DNA of 47,725 nt, from the NCBI RefSeq assembly GCF_003609635.1, contig NZ_MCIA01000021.1:1-47725 (forward strand), given 5' to 3'. Positions 30,401 to 39,050 of this stretch are shown in pieces. The notes beneath the pieces are model-generated. The model saw nothing but the letters and a program-made list of their open reading frames with translations, did no database searches and was not told where the DNA came from. How positions within the stretch are numbered: position 1 is the stretch's first letter; every line of letters starts with the position of its first letter. The position numbers and the translations under genes are program-made. The DNA comes from Lacrimispora algidixylanolytica. GTDB taxonomy: Bacteria; Bacillota; Clostridia; Lachnospirales; Lachnospiraceae.

Positions 30401-31004
30401 TGGAGCCACATTAGATATGATTCTTCTAGCAGTATACTATATTCTGCTTAACAAATATTCTGGCCTAGAGGATATTGTAATCGGATTCCCAGTAACTGGG
30501 AGACCATATAATGAATTACAGAATGTAATGGGGCCTTTTGCTAACATACTAGCAATACGGACGTTTCCTTCAAGCAATAAGCTCTTTTTGCATTTTTTGA
30601 ATGAAGTTAAAGTTAGCGCTTTAAGCGCATTTGCTAACCAAGATTGCGAGGTTGACGACTTAGTAAAATGTCTTGCTGTAGAACCAAGTAAAGCAGGAAA
30701 TCCATTATTTGACGTTATTTTTATAATGCATATTTTTGATTCTATGGATATAGGTACTGAAAACTTAAAATTTGAAAGTTGTGAGTTTAGTAATCGTATA
30801 TCGGAATACGACTTGATCTTAAATGTATCTGAAAGAAAAGATGGAGAAGGAATTAATATTAGTTGGGATTATGGTATTGAACTTTATAAAATTGAAACGA
30901 TTCTAAGTTTAGCAGAGTCATATATAGGGATATTGAAAGAAATAGTAAATGATCCTTCTAAAGCTTTATCTGATTTAAAAGTAATTAAAAATAAATATAT
31001 ATAG
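27435..31004 (+). CDS. Trans-AT PKS/NRPS hybrid, KS-T-C with altered C active site
   Basis: Polyketide extension module. The ketosynthase has the full triad: Cys201 in DTACSSSL, His335 in EAHGTA and His375 in SNIGH. No AT, KR or DH follows. Residues about 455-640 are linker sequence ending in the post-AT-type motif LYPFAKEKCW. The carrier is GGDS (Ser701). The last 420 residues form a C domain in which HHxxxDG has become HQIISDR (885-891), so the catalytic second His is Gln and the Gly is Arg. It should extend the Thr-ending chain by a two-carbon, probably hydroxymalonyl-derived, unit left as a beta-keto group. The C domain may be structural, a docking platform, or dead. The gene starts inside the end of the AT gene; a purine-rich AAGGGAG lies about 11 bases upstream. 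Confidence 0.92.
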   Translation: MEGKLNKVDFNQLNAKDEISVSKMSKNDIAIIGIAAEMPMANSVEEFWKNIESGKDCVRPIPVERQNHINSYLTFINQNNNSIDIEEQGYLDEIDKFDYGFFNLSPNEAKVMDPNHRMFLQTAWHTIEDAGYSGDRIRGTKTGVYVGFSRSLRDNYERLIYEVNPNVANGSATANIPSILASRISYILDLKGPALVIDTACSSSLVAVHLACQGLKTGNCEMAIAGGVKLSLLPLRNISEKVGIESPDYRTRSFDDSANGAGAGEGCVAMLLKPLEKALRDRDNIYATIKGTAINQDGSSLGITAPNSLAQAEVMVAAWKDARINPEEISYIEAHGTATKLGDPVEIEGISEAFRRYTNRKQFCAIGSVKSNIGHLDTTSGIAGMLKAIMALKHKRIPPTIHFIRPNRNINFHLSPVYINETIQDWNTEHHTRLCGISSFALSGTNCHVVLEEASSQIIVEKRMPLQVLTISAKTKDSLRCLIDSYSLFVNSNENANLQNICYTANTGREHYSHRIAIIIENIEDLKIKLSLLKKSELKENVPKDIFYGKVYTNELKVEKNNFEKKLSVSCKELLMDSSGKRNDILHEMCLLYVKGMFSDWNAVYKELGCCKISLPLYPFAKEKCWIDFPLTSNVINLKKPHANENNIGGENKFVTNISLEGRADGAYTIAEKKIARIWCEILGFEMININHNYYDLGGDSIKGITIINQINKQFSVNIATVEFYKHLTVKDLSQYLENEALNSNDYIVLKRSNLKKYYQTSSAQKRIFMLNKNHLDIYNFFNAFIILGQLDMERLKKALEKLVHIHSVLRTSFQEIGGNIMQIVHETMDFNLEEETIKEAIVQVDIEEIIKKFIRPYDLENSPLFRVKIIRFSEEKHLMIFEIHQIISDRLSMMIFENDFQKLYTNNCLEETKFQYIDFSEWKNKLMKTDYIKLQLDYWKNIYMGSIPTAKLPTDYIRSSNRNFKTASHVLKIDRCLTNALKELASKNGATLDMILLAVYYILLNKYSGLEDIVIGFPVTGRPYNELQNVMGPFANILAIRTFPSSNKLFLHFLNEVKVSALSAFANQDCEVDDLVKCLAVEPSKAGNPLFDVIFIMHIFDSMDIGTENLKFESCEFSNRISEYDLILNVSERKDGEGINISWDYGIELYKIETILSLAESYIGILKEIVNDPSKALSDLKVIKNKYI

Positions 31005-31020
31005 AAAGGTATGGGAAGTT

Positions 31021-32790
31021 ATGAGTTTATTAAAATCTATAGAAAAACAGGCTAATTTGTATTCGATTTTTGAAGAGGTTGTTAGTCAAAATAGAGATGG
31101 AATTGCTGTATCAATAGGAGATGAAGAAGTTACATATGGAAATTTAGAAGTTAGAGTTTCTAATTTTGCTTCCACGCTTATAAAAACGGGCATACAAAAG
31201 GGAGAATTGGTATGTCTTTGTGTTGAAAAAAGTGTTGATATGATTATAGCTATTTTAGCTATTATAAGAGTTGGGGCTGTATATGTTCCAATTGATTATA
31301 ACTATCCTAAGGATAGATGTAGAAAGATAATTGAAAAAAGTAGAGCAAAATATATTATTGTTAATAATAAAAATATGTTTGAAATGAATTGTAAAATTAT
31401 AGAAATTACTAAAAACACTCAAAATACGTATTATGACTATGTTCCTGCGGTAATGACTACATCTAGTGATTTGGCATATATAATATTTACGTCCGGATCA
31501 ACAGGGGAGCCCAAAGGAGTTATGATAGAACAAGGAAGTGTGATTCGTTTATTTGAGGAGACTAAAAAAGTATTTAACTTTAACTCAAATGATGTTTGGA
31601 CTAACTTTCATTCAGTTGCTTTTGATTTTTCGGTTTGGGAAATATGGGGTGCACTGTTGTTTGGTGGACATCTTGTTTTAGTACCTGATTCTATAGCAAA
31701 AGATCCTGATACTTTTTATCAATTAATATATGATAAAAAGGTCACTGTCTTGAATCAAACACCAACATCTTTTAGGAATTTAATTCCTTCAGCTTTAGCT
31801 AACAAATTACTTCTTACTGAACTTCGTTATATTATTTTTGGAGGAGAGCGGCTTGATTATCAAACTTTAAAGCCGTGGACTAATCTTTATGGGATTACAA
31901 AACCTAAACTAATAAATATGTATGGAATTACGGAGACAACAGTTCATGTGACCTGGAAATTAATTGATTATGAAGATATAAATAATAATGGTTATAGCTT
32001 GATAGGTAGGCCGATAGATGATATGAAAATATGCATTGTTAAAAATGGTGAGGTTGTGCCAATGGGAGAAGAAGGGGTTATGTTTATTGCTGGTCCAGGA
32101 GTTGCTAGAGGTTACTTATATCGAGAAGACCTTACTTATGAGCGCTTTATACAAATTCAAGGAAGCAAACTCACATGGTTTGACTCTGGAGATCTTGGAA
32201 TTCAAATAGATGAGGATGAATATGCATATGTCGGACGTGCAGATAGGCAGTTAAAAGTAAGAGGTTATAGAATAGAACCTAATGAAATTGAAGAATGTAT
32301 TAGAACAGTACCTTATGTACAAGATTGTATTGTTTTATCAAAAGATTATGGTGAAGGGGATATACGCTTAGTATCATATATTGTCGCAAGTAAAGAAAAT
32401 AGTGCTAAGTTGATTGTTGATGAAGTGAAACAATGTGTATCTAAAGGTCTCCCTAATTATATGCAACCATCAACATATTTTATTGTTGATAAGATTCCAA
32501 CTACAATTAATAACAAATTGGATATAGACATTTTAAATAAAATAGATGTTGTCCCTTCCAGTAATAATACTATTGTAGAAAAACTGAAATTATTTTGGGA
32601 GGATATTCTTGAAATTGAGAATATTGAGGAAAATACTGATTTTATGAGTTTGGGAGGGACCTCTTTTTCTTTAATTCGTATGCTTAGAACTGTAAACAAA
32701 CAGTTTGGAATTAATGTGAACTTAAATATACCATTGAATGAAATGACAATAAGAACATTGGCAGAAATTATATCAAATTCTATAAAATAG
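31021..32790 (+). CDS. Stand-alone NRPS A-T didomain, predicted threonine
   Basis: A 589-residue protein with an adenylation domain (FTSGSTGEPKG, NMYGITETT) and one carrier domain (GGTS, Ser548). The specificity residues D-F-W-N-I-G-M-V-H are the Thr code and are identical to those of the third A domain of the 3107-residue NRPS. It has no C domain of its own, and the C domain encoded just before it has a damaged active site. This is the layout of SyrB1 in syringomycin, where Thr is loaded on an A-T protein, tailored there, and moved to the main line by SyrC. Alternatively it is simply the last module, using the preceding C domain. It starts 16 bases after the KS gene behind AGAAAGG. Confidence 0.92.
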   Translation: MSLLKSIEKQANLYSIFEEVVSQNRDGIAVSIGDEEVTYGNLEVRVSNFASTLIKTGIQKGELVCLCVEKSVDMIIAILAIIRVGAVYVPIDYNYPKDRCRKIIEKSRAKYIIVNNKNMFEMNCKIIEITKNTQNTYYDYVPAVMTTSSDLAYIIFTSGSTGEPKGVMIEQGSVIRLFEETKKVFNFNSNDVWTNFHSVAFDFSVWEIWGALLFGGHLVLVPDSIAKDPDTFYQLIYDKKVTVLNQTPTSFRNLIPSALANKLLLTELRYIIFGGERLDYQTLKPWTNLYGITKPKLINMYGITETTVHVTWKLIDYEDINNNGYSLIGRPIDDMKICIVKNGEVVPMGEEGVMFIAGPGVARGYLYREDLTYERFIQIQGSKLTWFDSGDLGIQIDEDEYAYVGRADRQLKVRGYRIEPNEIEECIRTVPYVQDCIVLSKDYGEGDIRLVSYIVASKENSAKLIVDEVKQCVSKGLPNYMQPSTYFIVDKIPTTINNKLDIDILNKIDVVPSSNNTIVEKLKLFWEDILEIENIEENTDFMSLGGTSFSLIRMLRTVNKQFGINVNLNIPLNEMTIRTLAEIISNSIK

Positions 32791-32834
32791 AATAAAAAAC
32801 AACTTAAGAAAATTGACTGAAATGGTAGGTTGAT

Positions 32835-34025
32835 ATGAATAATATAATAGAAAATGACGTTAATATAGTTACTAAATTAGTTAAGAGTATAAAGAAGATA
32901 CAGTCCTTCATTCGGGAGAGTCAACAAAATTTAAAGCTCTATGCGATAAATATTGAAGATGATAATATTTGTTTTGCAGAAGATGAAATTAATATAATTA
33001 ATAATTTTTTGGTATTGATAGGAGAAAAATTTAATATAGTCATACCTAAGTTCGTATGGCCCATTCCAGAAAACATAACTGGTTTGGATATGTCCTTAAG
33101 CAATTTTGTAAATCTGTCAGGGAACGATTGGAAACGAATAGTAGAAAATCAAATAAATGTGGATATATTAACTTATATATCTGTAAATAAAACGGAAAAT
33201 AAAGAAATATGCAAACCCGATGGTCTCCCTGAATTCCAAGTGTTCTTTAGCGGAAATCAAGAAAATGAAGCGATAATAATTATACCCCCATGCGCGGTTC
33301 CTGTTGATGTTTTTGAGCCAATGATTAAAGAATTATCAAAATACTACTATACTGTAATATACGAAAACCCCTATTTATTTAATTTATGGCGCTCACTTTC
33401 TGAACCAACTGGTAATATTGAAGATGAAGTGGCATATATAGGAACAATATTGCAAAAGCCTAATATAAAGCATGCTCACCTTATTGGTATTTGTGGAGGA
33501 GCTCCCATTGCAATAAGAGCAGCAGAAAGATTCGGTGATTTAGTTAAATCTTTGATTGTTTGTCACGGGGATTTGAATTTCGGTTCAGACGTAGCACGAA
33601 CATCTTTTAAAAGAGAATTTGCAAGCCGTCTATCATATGCATTAAGGAATACGGATTCTGCAGAAGAGGTTTATAGTATGTTTCTTGATCCATTACTTTT
33701 GTATGGGGTTGAAGATGAGTTAGGACCGTTTATTATGTATCCATATGTTAATTATAATTTATTTATTCGATATGCAAAAATAAATCTTGCATTAATGGAA
33801 TTTGATTCAACCGTAAGCGCTAATAGTATAAATCAGCCGGTATTAATTATAACAAGTAGTGATGATCGGATGGCCCACCCGGAAGGATCATATAGATTTC
33901 ATCAAATGATACCAAATAGTGAACTAATTATTACAGAATCAGGAAATCATCATGATGTTATGCTAGAAAATAGTAAAATTTATTTAAATATACTAAAATT
34001 TTTAGATGAGTTGGAAGGAGTTTAA
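32835..34025 (+). CDS. Alpha/beta hydrolase with Cys nucleophile, SyrC/CmaE-like
   Basis: A 396-residue protein with a hydrolase fold in its C-terminal two thirds and about 130 N-terminal residues that I do not recognise. The nucleophile elbow is GICGG (218-222), with Cys220 in place of Ser. Likely partners are Asp343/Asp344 in TSSDDR and His372/His373 in SGNHHD. Cys nucleophiles in this fold are known from SyrC and CmaE, which shuttle aminoacyl groups between carrier domains, and from a few beta-lactone or beta-lactam forming thioesterases such as that of obafluorin. Its place directly after a Thr-loading A-T gene favours the shuttle role. A releasing or lactonising role is the main alternative, since no integrated thioesterase exists in the line. 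The ribosome site is weak (GGTAGG). Confidence 0.85.
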   Translation: MNNIIENDVNIVTKLVKSIKKIQSFIRESQQNLKLYAINIEDDNICFAEDEINIINNFLVLIGEKFNIVIPKFVWPIPENITGLDMSLSNFVNLSGNDWKRIVENQINVDILTYISVNKTENKEICKPDGLPEFQVFFSGNQENEAIIIIPPCAVPVDVFEPMIKELSKYYYTVIYENPYLFNLWRSLSEPTGNIEDEVAYIGTILQKPNIKHAHLIGICGGAPIAIRAAERFGDLVKSLIVCHGDLNFGSDVARTSFKREFASRLSYALRNTDSAEEVYSMFLDPLLLYGVEDELGPFIMYPYVNYNLFIRYAKINLALMEFDSTVSANSINQPVLIITSSDDRMAHPEGSYRFHQMIPNSELIITESGNHHDVMLENSKIYLNILKFLDELEGV

Positions 34026-34026
34026 A

Positions 34027-35649
34027 ATGGGATTGGATTTTGTGATAGTGGGGTATAACCAAATACCGATGAATGACATTCTAGAGGGACTTGAGGTTAC
34101 ACAAAATTTGTCAGGGGCATATAATCATATGGCCGGACAATCAGTTGTTTTTAGTAATAGGAGATATAGCTATTCTGATCTTATAAAGGAAAGTATATCA
34201 AATGCTATTGGGAGACCTTGTGAGTTTGATATATGGAATATGCCTATTTGTGCAGTTCACTATTTAGTTAGTATTTTGCGTAAATCAGGTTTATCGGTTG
34301 AAGGTGTAAATAGTTTTAATAACGATAAAACAAAATTAATAGAAATTCTTAAAAAATCGCCTAGAGCGATTGGAATATCGACTTCTTATTATATAGACAA
34401 TGACCCAATAAAAGAGATAGTCGAATTTATTAGAGATTATGATAAAGATGTTATAATTATTGCTGGTGGAGCATATATCGCTAATTTATGTTTCGAAAAT
34501 GATGTAAACCAACAAAATTGGCTATTTAAGGATATGGGAGCGGATATTTATTTAAATGACTCACAAGGTGAAAGAACATTAATTAATTTGTGTCATGAAT
34601 TAAAGAAAGAGGCCCCGGATCTTAATAGCATCCCTAATTTAGTCTATAAGGAAGGAAAAAGCTTTTGCTATACTGCGAGGGTGAAAGAAAATAACACTTT
34701 GGATTATAATTATGCTGATTGTTATTCATTTGTAAAAGACAAACCGATACCAGCTGTTTTTACAAGAACTTCTCGTAGTTGTTCAAATCATTGTGCGTTT
34801 TGCCGCTATCCATTTTTGGGTGGAAAATATACCTTAGCTTGCCTGGAATCTGTTGAGGAAGAATTGGATTACCTAAAGTCTATTGGTGTAGAATATTTGG
34901 TTTTTGTAGATGATACTTTTAATATTCCTCTTGCAAGATTTAAAAAGTTATTAAAATTATTAATACAAAAAGATTACAAATTTAAATGGTTTTCATTTTT
35001 AAGATGTTCAGATATAGATGATGAAGCTTTTGATTTAATGTCAATAGCTGGGTGTAAAGGTGTATTTTTGGGAATAGAATCTGGTGATCCCCAGATCTTA
35101 TTAGGGATGAATAAAAGGGCAACGATAGAACAATATAAGTATGGAATTAACAAGCTAAAGGAAAAAGGTATAATGACCATGGCTTCTTGTATGATAGGCT
35201 TTCCAGGAGAAACTGAAGAGACAGTAGCAAATACTATTAAGTTCATTAAAGAGACGGAGCCAACATTCTATTCATTGCAGATGTATTTTCATGAAACAAA
35301 AGTTCCTATTGCTGATAAAGCTGATATTTATGGCATAACAGGAGGGGGATATTCGTGGTGTCACAACACTATGGATTGGAGAATGGCTTCTAACTTGGTT
35401 TATAAAGGTCACCAAGAAATTAGTAACTCTTTATTTTTGCCTATATACTCATTTCAATTGTGGTCCATATGTTATTATATGAGTCAGGGATTTACTAAAG
35501 AAGAATTATGTGAGTTTTTACGTTATGCAAAAGAAATGATGTTAGATAGCTATAATAATTCTAATCCGGAATACAGGGGTGGACAGGATAAGAAGATTTT
35601 AGAAGTATTTAAAAATTCTAAGATGGTTATGAAATATAAAGAGGAGTGA
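34027..35649 (+). CDS. Cobalamin-type radical SAM enzyme, probable methyltransferase
   Basis: A 540-residue protein. The N-terminal 220 residues have a B12-binding-like Rossmann pattern (IGISTSYY, VIIIAGGAY, GADIYLND). Then comes a radical SAM barrel whose 4Fe-4S cluster is held by CxxxCxxC at Cys252, Cys256 and Cys259 in RSCSNHCAFC. Later motifs GIESGD and GFPGET are usual in this class. Enzymes of this type (PhpK-like, class B) most often methylate unactivated carbon or phosphorus. Here carrier-bound Thr on the neighbouring A-T protein is a plausible substrate, but that is inference. I chose the ATG at 34027 because GGAAGGAG (34013-34020) fits it. The upstream gene stops at 34025, so the two are tightly coupled. 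Confidence 0.87.
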   Translation: MGLDFVIVGYNQIPMNDILEGLEVTQNLSGAYNHMAGQSVVFSNRRYSYSDLIKESISNAIGRPCEFDIWNMPICAVHYLVSILRKSGLSVEGVNSFNNDKTKLIEILKKSPRAIGISTSYYIDNDPIKEIVEFIRDYDKDVIIIAGGAYIANLCFENDVNQQNWLFKDMGADIYLNDSQGERTLINLCHELKKEAPDLNSIPNLVYKEGKSFCYTARVKENNTLDYNYADCYSFVKDKPIPAVFTRTSRSCSNHCAFCRYPFLGGKYTLACLESVEEELDYLKSIGVEYLVFVDDTFNIPLARFKKLLKLLIQKDYKFKWFSFLRCSDIDDEAFDLMSIAGCKGVFLGIESGDPQILLGMNKRATIEQYKYGINKLKEKGIMTMASCMIGFPGETEETVANTIKFIKETEPTFYSLQMYFHETKVPIADKADIYGITGGGYSWCHNTMDWRMASNLVYKGHQEISNSLFLPIYSFQLWSICYYMSQGFTKEELCEFLRYAKEMMLDSYNNSNPEYRGGQDKKILEVFKNSKMVMKYKEE

Positions 35650-35712
35650 GGAGGATAGATTATAAATATAATAGGTGTGTTAATTAAAAATACTAAGAGG
35701 TGAAAACGAAAT

Positions 35713-36567
35713 ATGGGTGAATATAAAGTTAAGTCCGTTGGAATTTTGGGAGCGGGTGTTATGGGGACGGGAGTAGCACAAAAAATGGCGCAGTGCCATT
35801 ATGATGTTGTACTAGTTGATATTTCGAATGAAATTTTACAAAAATCTCTTTTAACTATTAAAAAAAATCTTATGCTAAATAATATGATGAAACTCTCAAA
35901 ATTTAATGTGGAAGAGACTATTAATAAAATACTTTTGACAACAGATTGTGAAGAACTAAGAGACGTAGATGTGGTAATAGAAAATATTCCGGAAAAAGTT
36001 GATGTAAAACTTAATCTGTATGAGAAAGTTTCTAAAATTTGCAAACAAGAGTGTATTTTTATGGTCAATACATCTTGTATACCAATATCAAGAATAGCCA
36101 ATGCGTTAAGTTTCTCTGATAAGGTAATAGGAGTACATTTTTTAAATCCTGTTCCTGCGCAAAAAATTTCTGAAGTCATAAAAGGAAATAGTACATCGGA
36201 AGATACGGTCGTTTTAACCCAAGAATTTTTAAAAAGTATTGATATAGAAAGTACTGTAATAAATGATAGTCCTGGTTTTGTGACAAACAGATTATCTCAT
36301 TTATTTATGAATGAAGCTGCTAATCTTGTAATGGAGGGGATTGCCGAACCAGAGCAAATAGATTTGATTTTTACTAAAGGATTTCATCACGAAATGGGAC
36401 CTTTGCATACAGCAGACCTTATCGGAATTGACACAGTAGTTGATTCAATTGATATTCTCTATTCATACTATCATGATTCAAGATATGTATGCTCGCCATG
36501 CCTAAGAAAGATGGTGGAAAAAGGGGAATTAGGAATAAAAAGTGGGAAAGGTTTTTTTATTTACTAA
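35713..36567 (+). CDS. 3-hydroxyacyl dehydrogenase of hydroxymalonyl-ACP pathway (FkbK/ZmaG-like)
   Basis: A 284-residue NAD-dependent dehydrogenase of the 3-hydroxybutyryl-CoA dehydrogenase family. The Rossmann motif GILGAGVMGTG is at the N-terminus, the central part has GVHFLNPVP with the catalytic His, and a second motif DSPGFVTNR precedes the C-terminal helical domain. Next to FkbH-like, ACP and acyl-CoA dehydrogenase genes it should act like FkbK/ZmaG, oxidising the C3 hydroxyl of glyceryl-ACP. The ribosome site is AAGAGGTGA. Confidence 0.9.
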   Translation: MGEYKVKSVGILGAGVMGTGVAQKMAQCHYDVVLVDISNEILQKSLLTIKKNLMLNNMMKLSKFNVEETINKILLTTDCEELRDVDVVIENIPEKVDVKLNLYEKVSKICKQECIFMVNTSCIPISRIANALSFSDKVIGVHFLNPVPAQKISEVIKGNSTSEDTVVLTQEFLKSIDIESTVINDSPGFVTNRLSHLFMNEAANLVMEGIAEPEQIDLIFTKGFHHEMGPLHTADLIGIDTVVDSIDILYSYYHDSRYVCSPCLRKMVEKGELGIKSGKGFFIY

Positions 36568-36596
36568 ATTAAAAAATGCCAAAGGAGTTTATGATA

Positions 36597-36863
36597 ATGC
36601 AAATCAAAGAAAAAGTAAGAGAATTTTTATCAAGATTTTTAAGAAACTATAATGTGGCGGATGATGAGAATTTATTTGATAATAAATTAGTTAATTCATT
36701 ATTTGCTATGCAACTAATAGTCTTTATTGAAAGAGAGTTTGAAATTGCTTTGACAAACGATGATTTTCAGCTAGAAAACTTTCAGACAATTAATTCCATT
36801 GCAACTTTAATAGAATTAAAGAAAGGAAGTGTATTAGGAGAAATCAATAATGGTGGTCAATAA
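36597..36863 (+). CDS. Free-standing acyl carrier protein for glyceryl/hydroxymalonyl units
   Basis: An 88-residue acidic helical carrier protein. The phosphopantetheine Ser is probably Ser34 in KLVNSLFAMQ, where the common DSL is NSL. It should carry the glyceryl unit made by the FkbH-like enzyme and be the substrate of both dehydrogenases (FkbJ/ZmaD role). I prefer the ATG at 36597, since AAAGGAG (36581-36587) is 9 bases upstream; ATGs at 36591 and 36576 are in frame but badly placed for it. It overlaps the next gene by 14 bases. Confidence 0.88.
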   Translation: MQIKEKVREFLSRFLRNYNVADDENLFDNKLVNSLFAMQLIVFIEREFEIALTNDDFQLENFQTINSIATLIELKKGSVLGEINNGGQ

Positions 36864-37887
36864 AATTAAATGTGTTGTTTGGGATTTAGATAATACGCTC
36901 TGGAGTGGAACTTTGGTTGAAGGTGATAACGTTACAATTAATAAAAATGTGGTAGAGGTTATAAAAAAACTTGATGAGCGAGGTATTCTTCATTCTATTA
37001 GTAGTAAAAATGAATACCATGATGCTATGAATAAATTAATTGAATTTAATGTAGCTGAATATTTTCTCTTCCCTCAAATAAATTGGGAACCTAAATCTAC
37101 GGCAATTTCTACTATTGCTAAGTCAATTAATATAGGAATTGATTCAATTGCTTTTGTAGATGATTCAATGTTTGAAAGGGAAGAAGTTAAATTTTATTTT
37201 AAAGAGGTACTATGTATTGGAGTTGACGATATTTCTCAGATGCTTGTCATGGATGGGTTTATGCCGAGATTTATAACAGAAGATTCTAAAAACAGACGCT
37301 TACTATATAAGGAAGATATGGTTCGTAAACATGCAGAAGAAGTATTTCAAGGAGCGAAGGAAATATTTTTGGCAACATTAAATATGGTATTTATAATTAC
37401 AAAAGCAAAGGAAGAAGATTTAAGACGAGTAGAAGAATTAACAATTCGAACGCATCAATTGAATTCGACAGGTACAATCTATTCATATGACGAGTTGAGA
37501 AATATGATTCATTCAGAAAACTATTTGGTACTAATTGCTCAACTTAATGATAAATATGGTAGTTATGGAAAAATTGGTATCTGTGTCATAGAAAAGAATA
37601 GTGATAGTTGGTATATTAGATTATTACTAATGTCATGTAGAGTTGCATCAAGGGGAGTTGGTGCTGTTATGATTAATTTTGTAATTAATTTAGCGATACA
37701 AAGCAACGTGAAACTATTTGCAGATTTTGTACAGAGCGAACGTAATAGAATTATGTACATTACATATAAATTTAATGGTTTTTGCGAAGTATCTAGTACT
37801 AGTGGAAAAATTTTATTTGAAGCTGATATAAGAGAACCTAAATCATATATGGATTATGTAATAGTATGTGATCAACTTAACGTATAA
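36850..37887 (+). CDS. FkbH-like glyceryl-ACP synthase (HAD family)
   Basis: A 345-residue protein with the HAD motif VVWDLDNTLWSG at residues 8-19, containing the DxD-type catalytic Asp pair, and a later FVDDS motif. The C-terminal third resembles the acetyltransferase-like part of FkbH proteins (RTHQLN, MSCRVASRGVG). Known FkbH proteins take 1,3-bisphosphoglycerate, remove phosphate and load the glyceryl group on a dedicated ACP, the first step to methoxymalonyl- or hydroxymalonyl-ACP. The overlap with the ACP gene supports joint action. A GGAG ribosome site lies inside the ACP gene (36837-36840). Confidence 0.93.
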   Translation: MVVNKIKCVVWDLDNTLWSGTLVEGDNVTINKNVVEVIKKLDERGILHSISSKNEYHDAMNKLIEFNVAEYFLFPQINWEPKSTAISTIAKSINIGIDSIAFVDDSMFEREEVKFYFKEVLCIGVDDISQMLVMDGFMPRFITEDSKNRRLLYKEDMVRKHAEEVFQGAKEIFLATLNMVFIITKAKEEDLRRVEELTIRTHQLNSTGTIYSYDELRNMIHSENYLVLIAQLNDKYGSYGKIGICVIEKNSDSWYIRLLLMSCRVASRGVGAVMINFVINLAIQSNVKLFADFVQSERNRIMYITYKFNGFCEVSSTSGKILFEADIREPKSYMDYVIVCDQLNV

Positions 37888-37916
37888 TCTATACTAGAAA
37901 TGGAGAGTAGACTTTT

Positions 37917-39050
37917 ATGGATTTTTCAATGTCCCAAGAACAAAATATGTTTAAAAGAGAAACAATTGATTTTATAAGAAACAATTTGAATTTAGAGGAG
38001 TTCTATGAAAAATATTCACCAGAAATGTGGCAAAAAGTAGCAGAGTTTGGCCTTTTAGGCATTACTATTGGTGAAGAATATGGAGGCCTAAACGAAAGCT
38101 ATTTAACAGCGGCTATAATTTTCGAGGCTTTTGGATATGCGTGTAAAAATAATGGGTTTACATTTGTTATAAATAATCATATTTGGGTTTCTCAAAATCT
38201 GATTTATTTGTATGGAGCACGTTTTTTAAAGGATAAGTATCTAAAACTTATGGTCAGTGGGGAGAGAATTGGTGCCATTGCTATTACTGAAGTAGAAGCA
38301 GGATCTGATGCATTAAGTATGCATGCTAGAGCAGAAAAGGATGACCAGGGTTATGTATTGAATGGAAATAAAATGTTTATTTCTAATGGTCCAATAGCAG
38401 ATATTTTTATCGTATTTGCAGTAACTGAGCATAGTCAACCAAAGAAAATAACGGCGTTTGTAGTTGAACGGGAATTTAAAGGTGTAAAAATCGGTAAAGA
38501 AATAGGTAAAATGGGATTAAATGCATGCCCAACTTCAGAAGTAATTTTTAATAATTGTTATATTCCAAAAGAAAATGTTTTGGGACAATATAATCAGGGA
38601 GAGTTACTTTTAACGTATGCACTTGAATGGGAGCGCTTTTATGAATTTGTTCCGCATATTGGTGTAATGCAAAGGATTATGGAGCAATGTTCTGAGCATG
38701 TAAGAACGAGGAAGCAGTTTGGTATAATAATAGGAGATAATCAATCATTGTCACATAAAATTGCGGAAATGAAAGTCGCAATAGAGATGTCAAAGCAGAT
38801 GATGTATAAAATTGCTTGGTTAAAGGATTGTGGCAAAACAGCATTTACAGAAACATCAATTTTCAAACTATATGTTAGTGAAAATTACATTAAAACATGC
38901 AGAGACGCGCTACAAATATTTGGGGCTTACGGATATACGAAGGAATACGATATAGAACGAGAATTAAGAGACGCTTTAGCTTGCAGTATTTATTCAGGGA
39001 CAAATGAGATGCAAAAAAATACTATTTATAAAATGCTATCTTTTATTTAA
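37917..39050 (+). CDS. Acyl-ACP dehydrogenase of hydroxymalonyl pathway (FkbI/ZmaE-like)
   Basis: A 377-residue flavoprotein of the acyl-CoA dehydrogenase family. It has the family motifs AITEVEAGSD (FAD/substrate loop), KMFISNG, GAYGYTKEYDIER near the C-terminus and YSGTNEMQ. In the methoxymalonyl and hydroxymalonyl routes this enzyme (FkbI, ZmaE) works with the hydroxyacyl dehydrogenase to turn glyceryl-ACP into hydroxymalonyl-ACP. There is no O-methyltransferase (FkbG) in the window, so the unit should keep a free hydroxyl. The etfBA genes downstream are a natural electron acceptor for its FADH2. Ribosome site GGAGAG, 29 bases after the FkbH gene. Confidence 0.92.
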   Translation: MDFSMSQEQNMFKRETIDFIRNNLNLEEFYEKYSPEMWQKVAEFGLLGITIGEEYGGLNESYLTAAIIFEAFGYACKNNGFTFVINNHIWVSQNLIYLYGARFLKDKYLKLMVSGERIGAIAITEVEAGSDALSMHARAEKDDQGYVLNGNKMFISNGPIADIFIVFAVTEHSQPKKITAFVVEREFKGVKIGKEIGKMGLNACPTSEVIFNNCYIPKENVLGQYNQGELLLTYALEWERFYEFVPHIGVMQRIMEQCSEHVRTRKQFGIIIGDNQSLSHKIAEMKVAIEMSKQMMYKIAWLKDCGKTAFTETSIFKLYVSENYIKTCRDALQIFGAYGYTKEYDIERELRDALACSIYSGTNEMQKNTIYKMLSFI

